In this document: positions 31,084-39,738 of the stretch, one piece after another | Numbering within the stretch: position 1 is the stretch's first letter | How the letters are laid out: every line of letters starts with the position of its first letter | Source of the DNA: Phenylobacterium sp. | GTDB taxonomy: Bacteria; Pseudomonadota; Alphaproteobacteria; Caulobacterales; Caulobacteraceae | NCBI GenBank assembly: GCA_003136395.1 | Contig: PLEH01000065.1 | Coordinates: forward strand, 1 to 46,598 | Reading direction: 5' to 3' | Length of the DNA stretch: 46,598 nucleotides | Position numbers and translations under genes: made by a program | The notes under the pieces: generated by a model | The model's database searches: none | What the model saw: only the letters and a program-made list of their open reading frames with translations | Told to the model about the DNA's origin: nothing

Positions 31084-31748
31084 GCGGAGGCCTGCTGCGC
31101 CATGTAGCCGCCGGCGCGCCGGGCGAGCCGCCCGGCGATGGCCTCGAGCGCGACGGGGCCGGCCCGCAGCGCCGGCAGCGCCCGGTCGATGGCGCCGACC
31201 AGAACCTGCGGATCGCGGGCATAGTAGCCGCCCCAGTCGTCGCCCGCCCGCGGCAGGCGCGCGGCGTCGGCGCGGGCCAGCGGCGTCACCGGAAAGCTGA
31301 GCCGGCGGAAGCTGCGGCGCAGCTGGCGCGTGGCCGTCGCAACCGCGAACCGGCAGCCCAGCGCGCGGAGTTGGTCGGCCAGCGCCAGGAACAGGGTGCG
31401 CGAGGCGCAAGGGCTGACCGAGGCCAGGTTGCCGATCTCGGCGATGTCGCCGCGCGAGACCGCGGCGCCGAGCGCTTGGCCGACAACGTGTTCGACGGGG
31501 TCGTCGAGGTACTGCTCCAGGAACAGTCGCTCATCCCGGGCCGGGCGGTAGCCCGCCGCGGCGAGCACCTCGCCGCCGGGCCCGGTGGCGGCCATCAGGA
31601 CCGGATAGTGCGCGCGGATGCGGCCCCCGAAGGCGCGCTGGTACTCGGCCTCAAGAAACACCTCCACGCGCTCGCGCGCGGCGCCGGGTTCGACGTGGGT
31701 CGTCAGGGTGAAGGCAGGCTCACTCGATCGGCGCGCGCAGACGCTCAT
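31080..31748 (-). CDS. Thermostable hemolysin family protein (GNAT-like fold)
   Basis: A 222-residue member of the T_hemolysin (PF12261) family. Family landmarks are VEVFLEAEYQRAFGGRIRAHYPVLMAA, ERLFLEQYLDDPVEHVV and AEIGNLASVSPCASRTLFLAL. The 'hemolysin' name comes from the Vibrio delta-VPH protein; the fold is close to N-acyltransferases and acyl-homoserine-lactone synthases, so an acyl-transfer role is likelier than a pore. The ATG at 31748 gives the usual family length; upstream ATG 31793 is possible. It is the first gene of the operon and overlaps the ligase gene by 4 nt (GTGA). It is divergent from the sigma factor gene. Confidence 0.87.
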   Translation of the reverse strand: MSVCARRSSEPAFTLTTHVEPGAARERVEVFLEAEYQRAFGGRIRAHYPVLMAATGPGGEVLAAAGYRPARDERLFLEQYLDDPVEHVVGQALGAAVSRGDIAEIGNLASVSPCASRTLFLALADQLRALGCRFAVATATRQLRRSFRRLSFPVTPLARADAARLPRAGDDWGGYYARDPQVLVGAIDRALPALRAGPVALEAIAGRLARRAGGYMAQQASA

Positions 31749-31981
31749 CGCGGCGAGACCCGCCGGGCGTTGCGATCGACTGGCCTGGCACATCCCATGA
31801 ACAACTCCGGCGCAACGGCGCGGCCCCACGCCCTTCAACCGGCAACGACGACATGCGGCGAAAACCCCCTCACAGGTTTCGCACTTCGTCCTGAAATGGC
31901 ATGGGAGGCCGGATACCCGCCCTGGCCGCACCGGTCGCCGGCGGCCGCCCCAAGCCCCGACCGGAGCGTTCAGAGACCGCC

Positions 31982-32503
31982 TTGGACGACAGCGAACAGA
32001 ACCCCCTGCTGGCGACCTATCTGGAGCGCCGCCAGGATCTGGTCCGCTACTTCCGCCTCCGGCTGCGCTCGGAAGAGGCGGCCGAGGACCTGGTGCAGGA
32101 CATCTTCCTGAAGATCACTTCGATGCCCGCCGAGGGGATCGAGAATCCCGCCGGCTTCCTGTTCCGGCTCGGCACGAACCTGATGCTGGACCAGATCAAG
32201 CAGCGCGGCCGCGCCGGGCGCCGGGACGCCGAGTGGCGCGGGGCCAACACCACCGCCTCGGGGCGCGAGGAGATCTCGGAGACCTCGCCCGCCGATGTCG
32301 TGGTCGACGCCCGCCAACGCCTGGCCGCCATCATCGAGGTCGTCAGGGACCTGCCGGCCCCCGTTCAGGAGGCCTTCCGCCTCCACAAGCTGGAGGGGCT
32401 GACCCACGCCGAAACGGCCAAGGCCATGAACCTCTCCCGCTCCAGCGTCGAGAAATACATGATGCTGTGCCTGAAGCGCATTCTGGCGAAGGTCGGGCGA
32501 TGA
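31982..32503 (+). CDS. ECF sigma factor (FecI-like)
   Basis: A 173-residue extracytoplasmic-function sigma factor. Region 2 is LLATYLERRQDLVRYFRLRLRSEEAAEDLVQDIFLKI and region 4 is DLPAPVQEAFRLHKLEGLTHAETAKAMNLSRSSVEKYMML. It belongs to the iron-starvation group by arrangement: FecR-like and TonB-receptor genes follow in order. The N-terminus is uncertain; I use the TTG at 31982 because conserved sequence begins just after it, while an ATG at 31901 would add 27 Pro/Arg-rich residues. Expected to be released by the FecR protein when the receptor binds its ligand. Confidence 0.92.
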   Translation: MDDSEQNPLLATYLERRQDLVRYFRLRLRSEEAAEDLVQDIFLKITSMPAEGIENPAGFLFRLGTNLMLDQIKQRGRAGRRDAEWRGANTTASGREEISETSPADVVVDARQRLAAIIEVVRDLPAPVQEAFRLHKLEGLTHAETAKAMNLSRSSVEKYMMLCLKRILAKVGR

Positions 32504-32597
32504 TCTTCCGGGCGGCCAAGTTTCCTTTCAGGCGGTTTGCGGTTTGTGGCGTCATTGGGGCAGCGATGACCCATCAACCCAACCCCAGGGGCTCGAA

Positions 32598-33572
32598 ATG
32601 AGCCGGCCGACCGATCCGTTCGAGGACGAGGCCGTCGCCTGGCTGGTGCGCGTCCAGTCGGACGCCGCGACAGCCGAGGACTGGCAGGCGCTCACGGCCT
32701 GGCTGGAGGCGTCGGAGGCTCACGCCGAGGCCTTCGCCCGCGCAGAGTTACTGAGCGCGGAGATCGCCGACAACGCCGCCGAGATCGCCTCGGCGATACG
32801 CCGGCCCGCCGAGGCGGTGGTGAGCCCGTTCCGGCCTCGGTCCCGCCGCCCGCCCGCCTGGGCCCCTGTCGCGGGGCTCGCCGCGGCGGCGGCGCTCGCC
32901 GTGGTGGTCGCGCCAGCGATGCGCCAGGCCTACGAGGGCGCGCCCAGCGTCTATCGCACCGCCGCCGGCCAGACCCGCGAGATCGCGCTCGGCGACGGCT
33001 CACACATCCGCCTGGACGGCGGCTCGCAGATGACGGTGCGGCTGGGCTGGCGCACCCGGCGGGTCGACCTGGGACAGGCGCAGGCGAGCTTTGCGGTCGC
33101 CCATGAACCCAGTCGCCCGTTCCTGGTGAACGTCGGCGACCAGCAGGTCCGCGATGTCGGAACCGAGTTCAACATCCGGCACGACCCGCAGACCGTCGTG
33201 GTCAGCGTCCGCAGCGGGATCGTGGAGGTTCGCCAGCCGGGCCTGGGGAGCCAGCCGGTCGCGCGGCTGGCAGCCGGCGATGAACTGCGCCACACCGAGG
33301 GAACCCAGGTCTCACAGCAGCAGCGGGTCGATCCGAACGCGGCCTTCGCCTGGGCCTCCGGCCGCCTGGTCTGCAACGACGAGCCGCTGAGCCAGATCGT
33401 GGCCGAACTCAACCGGCGCTATGCCACGCCGATCCATGTGACCGCGGCGGCCGGCGCCCGGCGGTTCTCGGGAGTCCTCGAACTGGGGGACCAGACGGTG
33501 CTGGTGAAGACGCTGGCGGACTATCTTTCGCTGACGGTGCAGCGTACGGACCGCGGCATCGCGTTGAGCTGA
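32598..33572 (+). CDS. FecR-family anti-sigma/signal relay protein
   Basis: A 324-residue inner-membrane protein. The N-terminal cytoplasmic DUF4880/anti-sigma part (about 5-60) includes AVAWLVRVQSDAATAEDWQALTAWL. One transmembrane helix lies at about 90-110 (GLAAAAALAVVVAP). The periplasmic FecR domain (about 120-220) has YRTAAGQTREIALGDGSHIRLDGGS and the VRDVGTEFNIR segment. The C-terminal part contains an STN-like segment (PLSQIVAELNRRYATPIHVT). The ATG at 32598 has AGGGG seven bases upstream. It relays receptor occupancy to the sigma factor. Confidence 0.93.
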   Translation: MSRPTDPFEDEAVAWLVRVQSDAATAEDWQALTAWLEASEAHAEAFARAELLSAEIADNAAEIASAIRRPAEAVVSPFRPRSRRPPAWAPVAGLAAAAALAVVVAPAMRQAYEGAPSVYRTAAGQTREIALGDGSHIRLDGGSQMTVRLGWRTRRVDLGQAQASFAVAHEPSRPFLVNVGDQQVRDVGTEFNIRHDPQTVVVSVRSGIVEVRQPGLGSQPVARLAAGDELRHTEGTQVSQQQRVDPNAAFAWASGRLVCNDEPLSQIVAELNRRYATPIHVTAAAGARRFSGVLELGDQTVLVKTLADYLSLTVQRTDRGIALS

Positions 33573-33605
33573 CGCGAACGGATCTTATCCGAGGAACCGT
33601 CGCCC

Positions 33606-36020
33606 TTGCCTGGCCACGCTGCGCGCCGATGGGGCGCGACCTGCATCGTCGCGGCGGCCCTGGCGGCCAACTCGCCCGCCTGGGCGGCGCCGATCCTGAG
33701 CTTTGACATTCCGCGAAAGGCGCTGGGCGCCCAGCTTATCGACCTGGCGACGACGGCCGGCGTGTCCATCAGCACCCGGGCCGCGGCCCGCTGCGCGCCG
33801 TTCGGCCAGGCGACCGTCGGGCGGCTCTCGCTCGAAGGCGCGCTCGATCATCTCCTCGCCGGCTCCGGCTGCGGCTGGCGCATGCGCGGCCCGAACGCCG
33901 TGGAGATCGTCGTGCTTCCGGCCGCGGCCCCGCGCGAGGCTCCGCGCGCCGTCGCCCCGGCGGTCCCGGTTCCGCCCCTGGACGAGCTCATCGTCGTGGC
34001 GACGCGACGCCCGACCCGGGCCGATCGCCTGGCCTATGCGGTCAGTTCCGAAGACGGCCCGGCGCTGGCGGCCATGGGAGTCCATGACGACGGGGACCTG
34101 GCGGCGACCACGCCGTCGATGACCGTGACCAACCTCGGGCCGGGGCGCGACAAGATCCTGGTGCGCGGCCTGTCGGACGGTCCGCTGACCGGGCGGACCC
34201 AGTCGATGGTCGGCATCTATCTCGACGAGGTGCGGCTCACCTTCAACGCCCCCGACCCGGACCTGCGGCTCGTGGACATGTCCCAGGTCGAGATCCTGCG
34301 CGGACCGCAGGGCGCGCTCTATGGCGCCGGGTCGCTGGGCGGCCTGCTGCATCTGATCACCGCGCCGCCCGACCGGACCGCCCGCGGCGGCTGGATTTCG
34401 GGAAGCCTCGGCGCGACCCGGGGCGGGGGCGGTTCCAATGTGATCGAAGGCGCGCTGAACCTGCCGCTGCTGGGGGGGCGCGGCGCGGCGCGCGTGGTCG
34501 CCTGGCGTGACGAGGCCGGGGGCTACATCGACGACAGCCGCCTGGGGCTGAAGAACGTCAACCGGTCCATCCGCCAGGGCCTGCGGGTGTCGTCCGTGCT
34601 GGACATCACCCCGCAATGGACCGTGAGCGCGGGCTTCGTCACCCAGGCGATCAATTCCGCGGACACCCAGTACGCCTTCGCAGGACAGCCGGCCTTCACC
34701 CGCGACATCGCCGTGCAGGAGCCGCACGACAACGACTTCGCCGAGGGCCACCTTGGCCTGCAGGGGGCGCTGCCCTGGGCGGACTTCAAATGGAACACAG
34801 CGGTGGTCAGCCACCACCTGTCCAGTCGGTATGACGCCACCAGCGCCCCGCCGGTGGCGATTGCGCCCGGGCCGGCGGCGCTCGATGACGACAACAGCAT
34901 TCGCGCCGTCGTTTCGGAGGCGGTGCTCACCTCGCGCCCGGGCGATTCAGTCCAGTGGCTCGCCGGGCTGTTTGTCGGGGACAGCCGGCAGGACAGCGAT
35001 CTGCGGCTCTTGCAGCTGACGCCGGTCCCGGTGGCGGCGTTCACGGAGACCCGCCGCGACGAACTCGACGAAGCCGCGGTCTTCGGCGAGGCGGCGCTGC
35101 CGCTCGGCGACCGGTTCACCCTGACGCTTGGCGGGCGGCTGTTCCGGTCCCAGGTGCTTACGGACAGCACGATCCTTGCGACGGCCGGCGGGGCCCGATC
35201 GACGTTCTCGGGCAAGCTGTCCCACGCGGGGTTTTCGCCGAAGATCATGCTGGCCTACGCGCCGCGCGCCGCCTGGCTCGCCTATGTCGAGGTTTCGCAG
35301 GGCTATCGGTCCGGGGGCTTCAACACGACGGGCGCTCCCGGCCAGGTTTTCAGCCCGCCGGGCGGCGCCGAACCAAGCCGCTTCTACGCGGGCGACGAGC
35401 TGTGGAACCTGGAGGCGGGCCTGCGCCTGAGCGTCCTGCAAGACCACCTCATCCTGCGCGCCGCCGCCTTCCAGGCCATCTGGAAGAACATCCAGAGCGA
35501 CGAACTCCTGCCGTCCGGGTTTCCGTTCACCGCCAACATCGGCGAAGGGCGCAACGCCGGCATTGAATTCGAAGGCCGATATGTCAGCGGACCGCTAATA
35601 CTGCGCATGGAGTTGCTGCTCAACGATCCGGAACTTCATCATGCGAACCCGGTATTTCCGATCCGGTCCGAGTTCGGTTTGGCAGGGGTGCCGCGCATTT
35701 CCGCCGGAGTCGCGGCGCATTATGCGTGGCCCTTGGCCGCGGGCCGCGCCTTCGCCCTCGACGGTCGGTTGGGCTATGTCGGGCGCTCGCGCCTGACCTT
35801 CGACAATCTTACCTCGCCCGCCATGGGGGGCTATGCGACCAGCCGCATGGCGGCGACCCTCGACGCCGCGCCCTGGACGCTCACCTTCGCCATCGAAAAC
35901 CTGATGGACGCACGCGGCAACACCTTCGCCTATGGCAACCCCTTTACCCTGCGGACCACCGGACAGGTGACGCCGCTCCGCCCCCGAACGGCGTCGATCA
36001 CGCTTCGTGTCGCCTATTGA
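33606..36020 (+). CDS. TonB-dependent outer-membrane receptor with N-terminal STN signalling domain
   Basis: An 804-residue FecA-type receptor. It has a signal peptide (about 1-28, CIVAAALAANSPAWAA) and a secretin/TonB N-terminal (STN) signalling domain at about 30-105 (FDIPRKALGAQLIDLATTAGVSIS). A TonB-box/plug region begins near residue 125 (ELIVVATRRPTRAD) and ends with VEILRGPQGALYGAGSLGGLL. A 22-stranded barrel follows and ends in the aromatic-terminated strand TASITLRVAY. The start is a TTG with CGAGGAACC upstream. The STN domain means it can both import a ligand and signal to FecR. Sequence does not show whether the ligand is a ferric siderophore, heme or another compound; the barrel type resembles receptors of sphingomonads and caulobacters for diverse substrates. 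Confidence 0.93.
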   Translation: MPGHAARRWGATCIVAAALAANSPAWAAPILSFDIPRKALGAQLIDLATTAGVSISTRAAARCAPFGQATVGRLSLEGALDHLLAGSGCGWRMRGPNAVEIVVLPAAAPREAPRAVAPAVPVPPLDELIVVATRRPTRADRLAYAVSSEDGPALAAMGVHDDGDLAATTPSMTVTNLGPGRDKILVRGLSDGPLTGRTQSMVGIYLDEVRLTFNAPDPDLRLVDMSQVEILRGPQGALYGAGSLGGLLHLITAPPDRTARGGWISGSLGATRGGGGSNVIEGALNLPLLGGRGAARVVAWRDEAGGYIDDSRLGLKNVNRSIRQGLRVSSVLDITPQWTVSAGFVTQAINSADTQYAFAGQPAFTRDIAVQEPHDNDFAEGHLGLQGALPWADFKWNTAVVSHHLSSRYDATSAPPVAIAPGPAALDDDNSIRAVVSEAVLTSRPGDSVQWLAGLFVGDSRQDSDLRLLQLTPVPVAAFTETRRDELDEAAVFGEAALPLGDRFTLTLGGRLFRSQVLTDSTILATAGGARSTFSGKLSHAGFSPKIMLAYAPRAAWLAYVEVSQGYRSGGFNTTGAPGQVFSPPGGAEPSRFYAGDELWNLEAGLRLSVLQDHLILRAAAFQAIWKNIQSDELLPSGFPFTANIGEGRNAGIEFEGRYVSGPLILRMELLLNDPELHHANPVFPIRSEFGLAGVPRISAGVAAHYAWPLAAGRAFALDGRLGYVGRSRLTFDNLTSPAMGGYATSRMAATLDAAPWTLTFAIENLMDARGNTFAYGNPFTLRTTGQVTPLRPRTASITLRVAY

Positions 36021-36160
36021 GCAGGTTCGCCGGGGCTGGGGATGAGCCGGGTCATTCGTCGGCCCATCGAATGTCCGCCTGCCGCGGTGAAGCCAGGGTC
36101 CGCTCATGGCGCTGAGCCGACCCAGGTTGGCGCGCTGACGCAAGACATTGATCAAGTGAG

Positions 36161-36178
36161 CGCGCGCGCCCGCGCGCG
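36161..36178. repeat. Alternating CG palindrome between convergent genes
   Basis: CGCGCGCG, two C bases, then CGCGCGCG form a self-complementary alternating purine-pyrimidine tract between the receptor gene and the convergent oxidase gene. It could form a short hairpin or Z-DNA. There is no T-run, so a terminator role is not shown. Confidence 0.4.
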
Positions 36179-36197
36179 GCGTCCCGGAAGGGCGGCG

Positions 36198-37565
36198 CTA
36201 CGCCAGCACCTTGCCCGGATTGAGCAGGCCTGAGGGGTCGAGCGCCGCCTTCAGGGCGCGCATCAGCGCCACTTCCTGCGGCGTGCGCGACAGGCCGAGG
36301 TAGCCGCGCTTCTGCAGGCCGATGCCGTGCTCGGCGGAAATCGTGCCGCCCAGGTCGCGCAACGGCGCGTAGACGATGGACTCGATCGCCTCGCGCGCGC
36401 CGGTCTCCGGCAGGCTTGCGATCAGGTGAAGGTTGCCATCTCCCAGATGCCCGAACACCACCAGGCGCGCCTGCGGCCAGCGGCTCCGCAACTCGGCGCG
36501 CGAGCGGGCGACATAGGCCTCCATGGCGTCGATCGGCAGCCCGATGTCAAAGGCGACGATCGGGCCGTCGCGCGCCGTCTGGCCGACATCGTCGCGCAGC
36601 GCCCACATCCGGTCGCGTTCCGCCTGCGACTTGGCTATGGCCGCGTCGGCGACCCACCCGTTTTCGAGCGCCCGGCCGAGGACGGCCACGAACCGGTCGA
36701 GATCGCCCTCGGCGTCGGCGCCCAGGGCCTCGACCAGCACGTAGTGGGCGTGTCCCGGCGGCAGGATCGCGCGACCTTTCGCCGGAGGGGTGGTCACGAG
36801 GTCGTAGAACTCCGGCCACATCACCTCGAAGGCGGAGAGCGAACCCGCGAGCTCGGACTCCAGCATTCGCAACACGGACGCCAGGGCGTCGAAATGGTCG
36901 ACGGCGAGCAGCGCTGTCACCTGCGACCTGGGCTTCGATCTGAGCCGCAGAACCGCGCGGGTGACGATCCCGAGCGTGCCCTCAGAGCCGATGAACAACT
37001 GCTTCAGATCGTAGCCCGCGTTGTTCTTGATCAGCCGGTTCATCGCCGGCAGGACGGTTCCGTCGGCCAGCACGACCTCGAGCCCGAGCACCAAGTCGCG
37101 GGTCATGCCGTAGCGCAGCACCTTGTTGCCGCCCGCGTTGGTGGAGATCGCGCCCCCGATGGTCGCCGATCCCCGGGCCCCGAAGTCCAGCGGCAGGAGA
37201 AGGTCGTGGGCCTCGGCGGCGGCGCAGGCGTCCTGCAGGACGCAGCCGGCTTCGACGCTCATCGTCGCGCCGTCGGTGTCGACGGCTTCCACCTGTCGCA
37301 TTCGTTCGAAACTGAGGGCGATGGCGCCATCGGCTCGCGCACCGTCCACCAGGCCGGTCCGACCGCCCCAAGGCACGATGGGCGCCCTCGCGGCGTGCGC
37401 GAGCCGCATCACCGCGGCGACCTCTTCGGTAGAGTTCGGACGAAGCACCGCCCGGGGCGTCCCGAGCCGCGTCCACGGACTAAAGGCGCAATCGGCCGCC
37501 GCGGCGCCAAGCGACACGTGATCGCGGCCCAGCAACCCGACGAAAGCCTCAAGGAGGTTGTCCAT
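36198..37565 (-). CDS. FAD-binding oxidase (GlcD/D-lactate dehydrogenase type)
   Basis: A 455-residue PCMH/VAO-fold flavoenzyme of the GlcD family. The FAD-binding part (about 20-220) contains PNSTEEVAAVMRLAH, IVPWGGRTGLVDGA, and LDFGARGSATIGGAISTNAGG. The C-terminal part includes HLGDGNLH and GTISAEHGIGLQKRGYL, with metal/substrate His residues. Such enzymes oxidise D-lactate, glycolate, D-2-hydroxyglutarate or similar 2-hydroxy acids and pass electrons to quinone or an acceptor. A perfect TTGAT-N4-GTCAA box lies 36 bp upstream of the ATG, so FNR/FixK-type control by oxygen is likely. It is divergent from the acyl-CoA dehydrogenase gene. Confidence 0.92.
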   Translation of the reverse strand: MDNLLEAFVGLLGRDHVSLGAAAADCAFSPWTRLGTPRAVLRPNSTEEVAAVMRLAHAARAPIVPWGGRTGLVDGARADGAIALSFERMRQVEAVDTDGATMSVEAGCVLQDACAAAEAHDLLLPLDFGARGSATIGGAISTNAGGNKVLRYGMTRDLVLGLEVVLADGTVLPAMNRLIKNNAGYDLKQLFIGSEGTLGIVTRAVLRLRSKPRSQVTALLAVDHFDALASVLRMLESELAGSLSAFEVMWPEFYDLVTTPPAKGRAILPPGHAHYVLVEALGADAEGDLDRFVAVLGRALENGWVADAAIAKSQAERDRMWALRDDVGQTARDGPIVAFDIGLPIDAMEAYVARSRAELRSRWPQARLVVFGHLGDGNLHLIASLPETGAREAIESIVYAPLRDLGGTISAEHGIGLQKRGYLGLSRTPQEVALMRALKAALDPSGLLNPGKVLA

Positions 37566-37600
37566 CGCCGCAGCGTGGCGCGAGTTCGCCCCCGGGGTCC

Positions 37601-37614
37601 TTGATCGCCGTCAA
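37601..37614. promoter_or_regulatory. FNR/FixK box upstream of the FAD-linked oxidase
   Basis: TTGATCGCCGTCAA, a full match to TTGAY-N4-RTCAA. Its centre is about 42 bases from the oxidase start codon on the minus strand. If the factor binds at -41.5 the transcript would be nearly leaderless, which is tolerated in Caulobacterales. Confidence 0.75.
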
Positions 37615-37668
37615 CGCCCGGCGAGAGCGATGCAGGGCCGGCGCTGGCCGGGAGGACGGTTCGGCCCC

Positions 37669-37682
37669 TTGATACTGGTCAA
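37669..37682. promoter_or_regulatory. FNR/FixK box upstream of the acyl-CoA dehydrogenase
   Basis: TTGATACTGGTCAA matches TTGAY-N4-RTCAA in both half-sites. Its centre lies 61 bases upstream of the ATG at 37737. A start at +41.5 from the centre would fall near 37717, just before the AAGGAG ribosome site. Confidence 0.75.
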
Positions 37683-37736
37683 GGCGACGAGAGACCGGCG
37701 CGCCTAGGCTCCCTGCGACCCATAAGGAGCTCTGTC

Positions 37737-39026
37737 ATGGATTTCGGCCTCTCCGAACGCGAGACCCAGTGGCGTGACCGCGTGCGCGCCTTCATGACGG
37801 CCCACGTCTACCCGGCGGTGGCGACCTACCAGTCGCAGATGGCCGTCGAAGGCGCCGCGCGCTGGCAGGTCGTGCCGATCGTCGAGGAGCTGAAGGCGCG
37901 CGCCTACGCCGAGGGCCTCTGGAACCTGTTCCTGACGCCGTCCGAACATGACGAAATCGAGGATCGCGGGCCCGGCCTTACCAATCTCGAATACGCCCTC
38001 TGCGCCGAGGAAATGGGTCGCGTCGGATTCGCGTCGGAGGTGTTCAACTGTTCGGCGCCCGACACCGGCAACATGGAGGTGCTGCGCCAGTACGGCTCTG
38101 CGGCCCAGAAGGCCAAGTGGTTGCGACCGTTGCTGAACGGCGAGATCCGCTCGGCCTTCCTGATGACCGAGCCCGACGTGGCCTCGTCCGACGCCACCAA
38201 CATCCAGACCTCGATCCGCCGCGACGGCGACAGCTATGTGATCAACGGCCGCAAGTGGTGGTCGTCGGGCATCGGCGATCCCCGCTGCAAGGTCGCCATC
38301 CTGATGGGCAAGACCGATCCGGAGGGCGCACGGCATTCCCAGCAGTCGCAGATCCTGGTGCCCACCGACGCGCCGGGCTTCGAAGTTGTGCGGATGCTTC
38401 CGGTGTTCGGCTACGACGACGCGCCCCACGGCCACGCCGAGGTGGTGTTGCGCGACGTCCGCGTGCCGGTCGAAAACCTGATCCTGGGCGAGGGCCGGGG
38501 ATTCGAGATCGCTCAGGGTCGGCTCGGGCCGGGCCGCATCCATCACTGCATGCGCGCGATCGGCGCCACCGAGGTGGCGCTGGAGAAGATGGTCGACCGG
38601 CTCCTTTCCCGCGTGGCCTTCGGCAAGCGGCTGGCGGACCAGTCGGTCTGGGAGCAGCGAATCGGCGAAGCGCGCCTGGATATCGAGATGACCCGTCTTC
38701 TGTGCCTGAAGGCGGCCGACATGATGGACAAGGTCGGCAACAAGGCCGCCCAGCTGGAAATTGCGATGATCAAGGTCGCGGCGCCGCGCACGGCCCTCAA
38801 GGTCCTGGACGACGCGATGCAGGCCCATGGCGGCGGCGGCATGTCGGAAGACTTCGGCCTGGCCCGCGCCTATGCCAGCATGCGCACGCTTAGGATCGCC
38901 GATGGCCCCGACGAGGTGCATTTGCGGGCGATCGCGAAGCTCGAATTCGGCCGACACGGCGCGAGGGTGCGGGCTTGGCGGGACGGCGAGGCTTTGGCGA
39001 CGGCGAGCGCGCCTGTGCAGGGCTAG
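37737..39026 (+). CDS. Acyl-CoA dehydrogenase (ACAD10/11-like)
   Basis: A 429-residue FAD acyl-CoA dehydrogenase that introduces a trans-2 double bond into an acyl-CoA. It contains [16 protein letters not shown], the [16 protein letters not shown] region and the C-terminal [36 protein letters not shown]. The motif pattern is that of the ACAD11/ACAD10 branch used for long or 4-hydroxy acyl chains, by eye. AAGGAG lies nine bases before the ATG. An FNR/FixK box stands 61 bases upstream, so it is probably expressed at low oxygen. It is a single-gene unit followed by a second FixK box for the next gene. Confidence 0.94.
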   Translation: MDFGLSERETQWRDRVRAFMTAHVYPAVATYQSQMAVEGAARWQVVPIVEELKARAYAEGLWNLFLTPSEHDEIEDRGPGLTNLEYALCAEEMGRVGFASEVFNCSAPDTGNMEVLRQYGSAAQKAKWLRPLLNGEIRSAFLMTEPDVASSDATNIQTSIRRDGDSYVINGRKWWSSGIGDPRCKVAILMGKTDPEGARHSQQSQILVPTDAPGFEVVRMLPVFGYDDAPHGHAEVVLRDVRVPVENLILGEGRGFEIAQGRLGPGRIHHCMRAIGATEVALEKMVDRLLSRVAFGKRLADQSVWEQRIGEARLDIEMTRLLCLKAADMMDKVGNKAAQLEIAMIKVAAPRTALKVLDDAMQAHGGGGMSEDFGLARAYASMRTLRIADGPDEVHLRAIAKLEFGRHGARVRAWRDGEALATASAPVQG

Positions 39027-39081
39027 CCAGCGGCGGCGCCGGAAATGACCCAGGCCGGCCACGCGGGCTTGGGGGCCCGAC

Positions 39082-39095
39082 TTGACCAACGTCAA
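39082..39095. promoter_or_regulatory. FNR/FixK box upstream of the SRPBCC gene
   Basis: TTGACCAACGTCAA, a perfect palindromic TTGAC-N4-GTCAA site in the 178-nt gap after the acyl-CoA dehydrogenase. If bound at -41.5, transcription would start near 39130, with TTCTAAG as a possible -10 at about 39115. Confidence 0.8.
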
Positions 39096-39204
39096 AGGTG
39101 ACGGCGGCGTCATCTTCTAAGCTTGGCGCTTCCGGGACGATCCAATGCGGCGAGGCCATGTTTGGCGCGTGGCTCCACCGTCCAACTCCGACAGGGGAGC
39201 CGTC

Positions 39205-39738
39205 ATGTCCGACGCGACCTATCTGACCGCCCGCTTCATCCCCGGCGCCGACGCTACGACCGTCGACTTCGTCCTGACTCTCGACAACCCTCTGGACGAC
39301 GTCTGGGGCGCGCTCACCGACAGCCGCCGGCTCCCGACCTGGCTTGCGCCGGGCACGGTCGAACCGCGGCCCGGCGGTTGGGCGCGGCTGGATTCCGCAC
39401 AGAGCGGCGGGCTCATCGAAAGCCAGGTTACGGCGATCGAGTATCAGCGCCGGCTCGAATACTCCTGGAGCCAGCCGGGCGAGCCGGCGCGACCGGTGCG
39501 ATGGGACCTCGAACCGATCGGACCCATGACGCGTCTGACCCTTCGGCTGAACCTTCCATCGACGGAGGATGTGGCGCGCGCGGCGGCGGGCTGGGCGGCG
39601 CATCTGGAGATGCTGTGGGCGGCGCTGATGGGCGTCCCCGTCAAATTCCCCACCTCTACGTTCAAGGCGGCGCGGGAGGCCTATGGTCGCCAGCTCGCGG
39701 ACCTCCAGGCCGTTCGCCCGCTCGCCGCGGCGGGCTAG
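39205..39738 (+). CDS. SRPBCC (START/Bet v1-like) family protein
   Basis: A 177-residue protein with the SRPBCC hydrophobic-pocket fold. An AHSA1-like lead-in (LDNPLDDVWGALTDSRRLPTWLAPG) precedes the strand EYQRRLEYSWSQPGEP and the long C-terminal helix (AAAGWAAHLEMLWAALMG). No catalytic residue is evident; a ligand-binding or chaperone role is typical. The ATG at 39205 has AGGGGAG seven bases upstream; ATG 39145 is too early for the fold. A perfect FNR/FixK box precedes it. It ends convergently with hemN, with a four-base overlap. Confidence 0.87.
   Translation: MSDATYLTARFIPGADATTVDFVLTLDNPLDDVWGALTDSRRLPTWLAPGTVEPRPGGWARLDSAQSGGLIESQVTAIEYQRRLEYSWSQPGEPARPVRWDLEPIGPMTRLTLRLNLPSTEDVARAAAGWAAHLEMLWAALMGVPVKFPTSTFKAAREAYGRQLADLQAVRPLAAAG

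Noticed and set aside
28753-31107. A 784-codon plus-strand frame opposite the ligase-diiron gene
   Set aside because: It is a shadow of the minus-strand gene in GC-rich DNA. All recognisable motifs lie on the minus strand and the plus-strand product is repetitive Gly/Arg/Val-rich sequence.
31080-31748. Pore-forming hemolysin or toxin function
   Set aside because: The name is historical; there is no signal peptide or pore motif, and the fold is related to acyltransferases.
31749-31981. An ECF-type promoter between the hemolysin-like and sigma genes
   Set aside because: GAAAAC and CGTC elements exist but are about 21 bases apart rather than 16-17, so I do not claim a promoter.
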